A stretch of 49,115 nucleotides of DNA, taken from contig JAOPXN010000032.1 of the NCBI GenBank assembly GCA_025965155.1, forward strand, positions 1-49,115, given 5' to 3'. The translations under genes were made by a program, and so were the position numbers. Below the pieces are notes generated by a model. The model was not told the DNA's origin. It saw only the letters and a program-made list of their open reading frames with translations, and searched no databases. Below, piece by piece: positions 43,873 to 49,115 of the stretch (positions are counted from its first letter, which is position 1; each line of letters starts with the position of its first letter). The stretch is from Propionibacteriaceae bacterium. GTDB lineage: Bacteria; Actinomycetota; Actinomycetes; Propionibacteriales; Propionibacteriaceae.

Positions 43873-45191
43873 CATCCATCTCCCGCCGACTGGTGATAGT
43901 CGTCCGCGCCGACCCGGTGATCTGCGGACATTCAGTTGAGGCCCGCAACCTCGCCGAGGTGGCCCTGCGCCGCGGCTTCGACGACGTACGGATCGTGACC
44001 TGGCCGATCGAACGGCTGGTCGAGACCGGGCTGCCGATGAAGCCGCTGGACGGGGTGATGCCGTACAGCCCGGGGATCACCGTGGAACGTCCGGAGGCGG
44101 TCGGCGACTACAAGGTGCCTGACGGCCGCTACCTGGCAGGCCTGGTCGGCCGACTGGTCGAGCTCTTCACCGAGGGCGTACCGACGGTGTGCATGTCGCT
44201 CTATCTCAGCCCGCATGCGATGGCGGTGGCGGAGGCGATGCGGACCGCGGAGAGCACCGGACTTCCGTTCACCGTGGCAACGATCGCCGAGGCGGTCGGG
44301 TCCGACATCACCAACGTGGTCCGCAGCTGCGTCGCCGACGGCCGGTTCGGCGCCGCCGCTCACACCCTCGCGACGTACCTGAGCAACGACCTGTGCGTGG
44401 CGGTCTCGGAGTACACCCGGGACCTGATCATCAGCTCGGCTGAGGAGGTCGACGCCCAGTACGGCACCGGCTTCGCGGCTCGTTGCCGGGAACGGGTGCA
44501 GATCTCGTATCCCGCCGTCGACACCAGCCAGTACCTCGACCTCGAGCCGGAGGTGGTGACCGAGATCCTCGCTCGACGAGGGCTGGACCGGGACGGGTAT
44601 GTCCTCTTCCTGTCCCGGCTGACCGCCGCCAAGGGGGTCGACGAGCTGATCGCCGGCTTCGCGCTGAGCGGGATGCCGGACGACATCAAGCTGGTCATTG
44701 CCGGCAGCGGCCCCCAGCAGCGGTGGCTGCATACCGTCGCCGCCAGCTCCCCGGCCGCGGACCGGATCGTCTTCCTCGACGACGTGGACGACGCCGAGAA
44801 GCCGTACCTGATGGCCGGAAGCGCCGCGTACGTGCTGCCGAGCAAGCCCAGGCCTGAGTTCGTGGAGACGTTCGGGATCGCGCTGGTGGAGAAGATGCTG
44901 GCCGGCGGTGGCCCCATCATCACCACCGACACGGGCGGCATCGGCGAGGCCGTCGGCGACTGCGCCCTGATCGTCGGAGTCGAGGACCCGCTGGCGATTG
45001 CGGCGGCGCTGAACCGGGTCCTTCAGATGCCCCCCGTCGAACGTGAGGCGATGGCGGAGCGGGCGCGCGCTCATGCCCTGCAGTTCAACCGGGACCGGGT
45101 GTTCGACCTGTTGATGGCCAAGCTCGAGGCGATGGTCGGCTGGACCCAGGCGCCGCCGCCGACGGCGGTGTGGGCGACCATGGGGTCCTAA
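43869..45191 (+). CDS. GT4-family glycosyltransferase
   Basis: A 440-residue GT-B fold enzyme. The C-terminal donor domain shows GYVLFLSRLTAAKGVDELIA, IKLVIAGSGPQQRWL, YVLPSKPRPEFVETFGIALV with the EX7E motif and GGPIITTDTGGIGEAV; these fit retaining GT4 enzymes using nucleotide sugars. The N-terminal acceptor domain opens VIVVRADPVICGHSVEARNL. It is coupled to the GH92 gene by a four-base overlap. Acceptor and sugar cannot be named; mannosyl or trehalose-like transfers are only guesses. The C-terminal 15 residues are Pro/Ala-rich. Confidence 0.88.
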   Translation: MTSISRRLVIVVRADPVICGHSVEARNLAEVALRRGFDDVRIVTWPIERLVETGLPMKPLDGVMPYSPGITVERPEAVGDYKVPDGRYLAGLVGRLVELFTEGVPTVCMSLYLSPHAMAVAEAMRTAESTGLPFTVATIAEAVGSDITNVVRSCVADGRFGAAAHTLATYLSNDLCVAVSEYTRDLIISSAEEVDAQYGTGFAARCRERVQISYPAVDTSQYLDLEPEVVTEILARRGLDRDGYVLFLSRLTAAKGVDELIAGFALSGMPDDIKLVIAGSGPQQRWLHTVAASSPAADRIVFLDDVDDAEKPYLMAGSAAYVLPSKPRPEFVETFGIALVEKMLAGGGPIITTDTGGIGEAVGDCALIVGVEDPLAIAAALNRVLQMPPVEREAMAERARAHALQFNRDRVFDLLMAKLEAMVGWTQAPPPTAVWATMGS

Positions 45192-45213
45192 AGAGTCGTG
45201 AAAGACTCGGGAC

Positions 45214-45510
45214 ATGACTGAAGCTTCACCTCCTCCGCCGTCGACCCGCGCCCGGATCGAGCGGGCCAGCATGCCGCTGCTGACCAAGCTTCACTCCCTA
45301 CCACGGGCGCTGGTGCCGCTCGGCACACTCGTCCTGGTTGCGGTTGCTGCGTTCGCGCCCCAGCCGGTGGCGACGATCGCCCTGATGGTGGTGCTCGCCT
45401 TCGTCGGCTGGATTGCACACCTGTCCTGGCCGGTGGTTACCACCTCCGGCCGGTTGCTGCGCATCTGCATGCTGGTACTGCTCGTCGGCCTGGGCGTGAC
45501 CCGCCTCTGA
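45214..45510 (+). CDS. Small two-span membrane protein (DUF6703-like)
   Basis: A 98-residue protein with a 25-residue hydrophilic, Pro-rich start and three hydrophobic runs: ALVPLGTLVLVAVAAFAPQP, VATIALMVVLAFVGWIAHLS and LLRICMLVLLVGLGVTRL. The order resembles the DUF6703 family of actinobacteria as I remember it; no function is known. A short inverted repeat GAGTC-GTGAAA-GACTC (45193-45208) precedes the ATG. It lies between the GT4 and znuA genes, 56 bases before the latter's start. Confidence 0.7.
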   Translation: MTEASPPPPSTRARIERASMPLLTKLHSLPRALVPLGTLVLVAVAAFAPQPVATIALMVVLAFVGWIAHLSWPVVTTSGRLLRICMLVLLVGLGVTRL

Positions 45511-45529
45511 CCGTGCCCAACTCCGGGAT

Positions 45530-45568
45530 TTGACTTCGACTCAGCCGTTAAATGAAAATGGTTTTCAT
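45530..45568 (+). promoter_or_regulatory. znuA promoter with Zur-box-like palindrome
   Basis: ATGAAAA-TGG-TTTTCAT (45552-45568) is a perfect 7-bp dyad matching the TGAAAATnATTTTCA pattern known for actinobacterial Zur sites. TTGACT (45530-45535) and GAAAAT (45554-45559), 18 bases apart, form a promoter that the box would cover, with RNA starting at about 45566. Confidence 0.8.
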
Positions 45569-46526
45569 GCTGAACTTGGCGCGGTGGCTGCGCGCACTGA
45601 TCGTTGCCTCCTCCCTGGTCTGGGTGGCGGCGTGCTGGGCGGTCGGAGCCGGTGAGGCGTCGTCCGCGTCGGCACCGGGTCAGCTGAAGATTGTCACCGC
45701 TTTCTATCCATTCCAGTTCATCGCCGAACGAGTTGCGGCTGAGCATGCTGTCGTGCAGAGCCTGACCCAGCCCGGCGCCGAGCCCCACGACGTAGAGCTC
45801 ACTCCCAAACAGGTCGCCGGCATCTCCACCGCGGACCTGGTGATCTACGAGCGGTCGTTCCAGGCTGCCGTCGATGAGGCAGTGGCGCAGAGCGGTAACC
45901 AGGAAGTCTTCGACACGACTACCGCCGTTCCGCTGAGGCCCCTTACCGAGGCCCAGAGGGAGGGAGCCCACGGCGACGAGGTCCATGGCAATGCGGGGCA
46001 TGGCGGGCTCGACCCGCATGTGTGGCTGGATCCGACCAACATGGCAACGCTCAGCAGAACTGTGGCGGACCGGCTGTCGGCCATCGACCCGGCGCACGCC
46101 GCGGACTACGCAGCCAACGCGACGGCACTCGAGTCCCGTCTTGACGCTCTGGACGAGCAGTTCGCCACCGGGCTGGCCTCCTGCAAGCGGACCGACTTCA
46201 TCACCACCCACGCTGCGTTCGGCTACCTCGCCCAGAAGTACAAGCTGCACCAGATCGGCATCAGCGGGCTGAGTCCTGACGCCGAACCGTCCCCGGCCCG
46301 GATTGCTGACGTCCAGGCGCAGGCGAGGGAACACGGCATCACCACGATCTTCTACGAGACCCTCGTCTCCCCCGCCGTCGCACAATCCATTGCCGGCGAC
46401 CTCAACCTGAGAACCGACGTGCTGGACCCGATCGAGGGCATCACGGCCGAGTCCCGAGGCCAGGACTACCTTGAGGTCATGCAGGCCAACCTGACCGCAC
46501 TGAAAGCCGCCAACGAATGCGGCTAG
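45567..46526 (+). CDS. znuA: Zinc ABC transporter substrate-binding protein
   Basis: A 319-residue cluster A-1 metal receptor. The signal sequence ends VWVAAC, a lipobox-like site, so it is probably a lipoprotein. Metal-ligand blocks: GAEPHDVELT (first His), a short His/Asp/Glu-rich loop EGAHGDEVHGNAGHGG typical of zinc types, DPHVWLDPTN (second His), and TTHAAFGYLA (third His), plus the last acidic ligand near VLDPIEGI. The ATG at 45567 lies at the edge of the Zur box and at the expected start of RNA, so it is likely leaderless; ATGs at 45552 and 45558 are inside the operator. First gene of the zinc operon. Confidence 0.9.
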   Translation: MLNLARWLRALIVASSLVWVAACWAVGAGEASSASAPGQLKIVTAFYPFQFIAERVAAEHAVVQSLTQPGAEPHDVELTPKQVAGISTADLVIYERSFQAAVDEAVAQSGNQEVFDTTTAVPLRPLTEAQREGAHGDEVHGNAGHGGLDPHVWLDPTNMATLSRTVADRLSAIDPAHAADYAANATALESRLDALDEQFATGLASCKRTDFITTHAAFGYLAQKYKLHQIGISGLSPDAEPSPARIADVQAQAREHGITTIFYETLVSPAVAQSIAGDLNLRTDVLDPIEGITAESRGQDYLEVMQANLTALKAANECG

Positions 46527-47320
46527 CCGACCGCCACGCCACAGCCGAGGGGCCGCCGGAGCCGGTCCTGGCGGCGGAGGATCTGTCGGTCGAACTCGGC
46601 GGCCTGCCCGTGCTCCGCGGGATCACCATGTCGGTCCGGTGTGGTGAGGCGGTCGCCCTGCTGGGCGGCAACGGCTCCGGCAAGTCCACGCTGGTCCGCG
46701 CGCTGCTGGGCCTGATCCCCGCACAGCGTGGCAGCGTCGAGCTCTTCGGCACGCCACTTCGGTCCTTTCGGCAGTGGTCGAAGGTCGGCTACGTGCCGCA
46801 GCGCTCGACCGGCGGGCTGGCCGGCGCCAAGGTGAAGGAGGTCGTCGCCTCGGGTCGGCTCGCCCACCGCAAACCCTTCGTACCGGCCAGCGCCAAAGAC
46901 CGGCAGGCCGTCTCGGACGCCCTGCGCGCCGTCGGCCTGCAGGACCGCGCGGATGCCGAGATGGCACATCTGTCCGGCGGCCAGCAGCAGCGGGTGCTGA
47001 TCGCCCGCGCGCTCACCAACGCGCCGCAACTGCTGGTGCTCGATGAGCCCACCGCCGGTGTGGACCGTGAACACCAGCAGGTCCTGGCGACCGTGCTCGC
47101 CGAGCTGGTGCAGGGTGGCACGTCGGTGTTGGTCGTGCTGCACGACCTCGGCCCACTGGGAGGCCTGATCGATCGCGCGGTGGTGCTACGGGAGGGCCGG
47201 GTGGTCCATGATGGCGACCTGGGCGAGCTCGTGGCCGCGCACCACAACCACCACGGTCACCACGAGGTGGAGGAGCCGGTCCTCGACCTCGGCTTCCTGG
47301 ACGGCACGGTCGAGCGATGA
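46517..47320 (+). CDS. znuC: Zinc ABC transporter ATP-binding protein
   Basis: A 267-residue cytoplasmic ATPase: Walker A GGNGSGKST, Q-loop region YVPQRST, signature LSGGQQQRVLIARAL, Walker B LLVLDEPTAGVD and switch His in VVLHDLG. The ATG at 46517 overlaps znuA by ten bases. A C-terminal segment HHNHHGHHEVEEP is His-rich, which is not needed for ATP hydrolysis and may buffer or sense zinc; that is inference. Overlaps znuB start by four bases. Confidence 0.92.
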   Translation: MRLADRHATAEGPPEPVLAAEDLSVELGGLPVLRGITMSVRCGEAVALLGGNGSGKSTLVRALLGLIPAQRGSVELFGTPLRSFRQWSKVGYVPQRSTGGLAGAKVKEVVASGRLAHRKPFVPASAKDRQAVSDALRAVGLQDRADAEMAHLSGGQQQRVLIARALTNAPQLLVLDEPTAGVDREHQQVLATVLAELVQGGTSVLVVLHDLGPLGGLIDRAVVLREGRVVHDGDLGELVAAHHNHHGHHEVEEPVLDLGFLDGTVER

Positions 47321-48318
47321 TCGAGATCCTGACGTACCCGTTCATGCAGCGGGCCCTGGTCGCCGCGCTGCTCACCGGGCTGATCGCCCCGGCCATCGGG
47401 ACCTACATCGTGCAACGACGCCTCAGCCTGCTGGGTGACGGCCTCGGCCACGTCGCCATCGCGGGTGTCGGGCTGGCCCTGCTCACCGGGTCGGCGCCCA
47501 TTCCCGCGGCCGTGGTGGTCTGCGTCGTCGGCGCCGTGATCGTGGAGGTGCTGCGGCAGCAGGGCAAGGCCACCGGGGACGTCGGTCTGGCGATCCTGTT
47601 CTACGGCGGTCTGGCCGCCGGCGTGCTGATGTCCGGCATCGCGGGTGGTGGCACCGGGGCACTCTCGCAGTACCTGTTCGGGTCGCTGACCACGGTCACC
47701 GGGAGCGACCTCGCTCTGATCGCCATCCTCGCCGTCCTAGTGCTGGTCCCCGCACTCGGCCTGGCTCCCCAGCTGTTCGCGGTGTGTGCCGACGAGGAGT
47801 TCGCGCGGGTGCAGGGTCTGAAAGTACGCCTCTACAACGTGATGATCGTTGTCCTGGCCGCGATCACCGTGACACTGGCGATGCGCACCGTCGGGCTGCT
47901 GCTGGTCAGCGCCTTGATGGTGGTGCCGGTGGCGGCGGCGAAGAACCTCGTCCGCGGCTTCTACTCCACCCTGGTCTGTGCCATGGTCGTGGGCGTGCTG
48001 GTGGCTGTCGGCGGTGCCACCGGCTCGTTCTATGCCGATGCCGCTCCCGGGGCTTTGATCGTGGTACTGGCCATCGCGGTGTTCGCGCTCAGCTGGCCCA
48101 TCTCGATTCTGATGTCGCGGCGACGTACAGTGGCGCTCGTGCTGCCGGAACTGGTCGACGACGACGACATGGACGCCCCGCACATCACGGCTGAGGACCA
48201 CCCGCACCGCCACGTGGAAGGCTGCGGCCATCCGAGCGTCCAGCACGGGGACCATACCGACTTCATCCATCAGGGTCATCGCCATGCGCAGCATGCCGAC
48301 CACTACGACGAGCACTGA
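47317..48318 (+). CDS. znuB: Zinc ABC transporter permease with His-rich tail
   Basis: A 333-residue metal permease of the ZnuB/MntB family, with about eight hydrophobic segments: ALVAALLTGLIAPAIGTYIV then GDGLGHVAIAGVGLALLTGS, the usual conserved start; AILFYGGLAAGVLMSGIAGG; and MRTVGLLLVSALMVVPVAAA. The last 48 residues form a hydrophilic cytoplasmic tail with 13 His, among them EDHPHRHVEGCGHP and HQGHRHAQHADHYDEH. The tail may bind zinc. Start overlaps the ATPase stop (ATGA). The zur gene starts 15 bases after its stop. Confidence 0.92.
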   Translation: MIEILTYPFMQRALVAALLTGLIAPAIGTYIVQRRLSLLGDGLGHVAIAGVGLALLTGSAPIPAAVVVCVVGAVIVEVLRQQGKATGDVGLAILFYGGLAAGVLMSGIAGGGTGALSQYLFGSLTTVTGSDLALIAILAVLVLVPALGLAPQLFAVCADEEFARVQGLKVRLYNVMIVVLAAITVTLAMRTVGLLLVSALMVVPVAAAKNLVRGFYSTLVCAMVVGVLVAVGGATGSFYADAAPGALIVVLAIAVFALSWPISILMSRRRTVALVLPELVDDDDMDAPHITAEDHPHRHVEGCGHPSVQHGDHTDFIHQGHRHAQHADHYDEH

Positions 48319-48333
48319 CGGCGGGACCAGGCG

Positions 48334-48738
48334 ATGACCCCGGCCCAGCCCTCCGGCTCCGGCCCGCAGCGCAAGACCCGGCAGCGGGCGGCGGTCGACG
48401 AGATCCTGAGTGACCTCGCCGAGTTCCGTACGGCTCAGCAGATCCATGACGAGCTGCGGCACAAGGGCGACAGCATCGGGCTGACCACCGTCTACCGGAC
48501 ACTGCAGTTCATGGCCGACGCCGGCGAGCTGGACGCGATCCGGACCGGAGACGGCGAGACCGCCTACCGCCGCTGCTCCGGCGGGCACCACCACCATCTG
48601 GTCTGCCGCAGCTGCGGCCGGACCGTCGAGGTCTCCGGACCCGCCGTGGAGAAGTGGGCCGTCGCGATGGCCGAGGAGCACGGATTCCGCGAGGTCAGCC
48701 ACGACCTGGAGATCTTCGGCACCTGCAGCAACTGCTGA
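48334..48738 (+). CDS. zur: Zinc uptake regulator, Fur family
   Basis: A 134-residue Fur-type repressor. The DNA-binding domain has SIGLTTVYRTLQFMADAGEL as recognition helix and wing; the dimer domain has the HHHHLVCRSCGRTVEV segment, whose Cys pair plus the last CSNC form the structural zinc site, and the His cluster belongs to the regulatory site. It is the last gene of the znuA-znuC-znuB-zur unit, so it probably represses its own operon at the palindrome by znuA. Fur rather than Zur function is unlikely because of this context. The first 12 residues are variable and Pro/Gln-rich. Confidence 0.93.
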   Translation: MTPAQPSGSGPQRKTRQRAAVDEILSDLAEFRTAQQIHDELRHKGDSIGLTTVYRTLQFMADAGELDAIRTGDGETAYRRCSGGHHHHLVCRSCGRTVEVSGPAVEKWAVAMAEEHGFREVSHDLEIFGTCSNC

Positions 48739-48872
48739 GCTAACTCTGCACAGCAGTTGATGACCAGTCCCGGCGACCCGGCCTCGCCCTCTCGCCGACT
48801 AGTCAGTTTCGCTGCGCCACGCCCGCCAGGCAGCGGAGGAGGTGACCAGTCGGCGGAGGGTGGTGGCTGGAC

Positions 48873-49115
48873 TTAGCCGAGGACCACTGTGTAGCCGCCG
48901 ATCAGCCCGCCGTCGGCGTCGGTGAGCGTCAGCCGGAGCGGATGCTGGGCTCGGTCCGGACCGCCGAGCCGACTCGCCAACCGACCGGCCTCGAACCCGT
49001 CCACGTCGAGCAGCCTGGCGAGGCCGTCCAGCAGCGCGTCGGCCAGCGGCAGGTCGGTCACGGTACCGATCCGTTCCCAGCTGTCCGGCCCCAGCCGCTC
49101 GATCAGTCGCCGGGT
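48873..49115 (-). CDS. Unidentified protein, C-terminal part (gene runs off the window)
   Basis: The frame is open from the right edge to TAG at 48873-48875, giving 80 residues: TRRLIERLGPDSWERIGT then VTDLPLADALLDGLARLLDV, and a final strand-rich LRLTLTDADGGLIGGYTVVL G. A GTG at 49061 could start a 62-residue version, but the upstream codons continue in the same coding style, so a longer gene is likely. No family is recognisable. It converges with zur across about 130 bases with no clear terminator. Confidence 0.6.
   Translation of the reverse strand, partial: TRRLIERLGPDSWERIGTVTDLPLADALLDGLARLLDVDGFEAGRLASRLGGPDRAQHPLRLTLTDADGGLIGGYTVVLG

Overview
The window reads as chromosome of a high-GC actinobacterium. 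Gene content and many GTG or leaderless starts suit the Propionibacteriales (Microlunatus-like), but that placement is inference, not a sequence match. It divides into a decayed accessory region (about 1-18.2 kb) and a dense, mostly intact chromosomal region (about 18.3-49.1 kb).

Accessory region. It opens with the C-terminus of a tyrosine integrase followed by a degenerate 3' fragment of a tRNA-Ala gene, and closes with an excisionase and integrase pair beside an intact CAU tRNA. The second integrase is broken by an exact 11-bp tandem duplication. Between them lie a frameshifted FRG-domain gene, a shredded nuclease-like gene, other coding remnants, a short palindromic repeat family, and IS fragments around a glyoxalase fragment. 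Intact islands inside this debris are a secreted beta-propeller protein, an ABM-domain protein, a four-gene sugar-type ABC importer (5.9-10.7 kb), a PucR/CdaR-type regulator divergent from a coiled-coil gene and an HdeD-like membrane gene, and a sulfotransferase.

Chromosomal region. After the CAU tRNA come a small conserved acidic protein gene (18.3 kb), an SMP-30-like secreted protein, and divergent otsB/otsA for trehalose synthesis. A LacI regulator precedes a lipoprotein, two permeases and a GH32/68-like glycosidase, which looks like a fructan or sucrose-type oligosaccharide locus without its own ATPase. tRNA-Asn, a conserved hypothetical gene, a divergent sigma-70 gene and dnaG follow. 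dnaG is divergent, through a 64-bp gap with apparent leaderless promoters, from a DCC (DUF393) gene; that gene overlaps tail-to-tail with an HTTM membrane gene. A FetB-like permease, a GH36 alpha-galactosidase with a ROK regulator, and a glyS-dusB-dgt run come next.

The right end has a translationally coupled GH92 alpha-mannosidase and GT4 glycosyltransferase, a small membrane protein, and a znuA-znuC-znuB-zur zinc operon whose Zur-box-like palindrome overlaps the znuA start. The window ends inside an unidentified minus-strand gene.

The strongest unusual points are the recoverable 11-bp duplication in the integrase, the dispersed GTGCG-GGA-CGCAC repeat, the perfect 13-bp inverted repeat between the PucR-type regulator and the coiled-coil gene, the paired CCGTTGCAGCGG dyads before the LacI-linked transporter, the DCC/HTTM arrangement, and the Zur site at a probable leaderless start. 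I did not find a clear intact new defence system; the defence-like genes present are broken.
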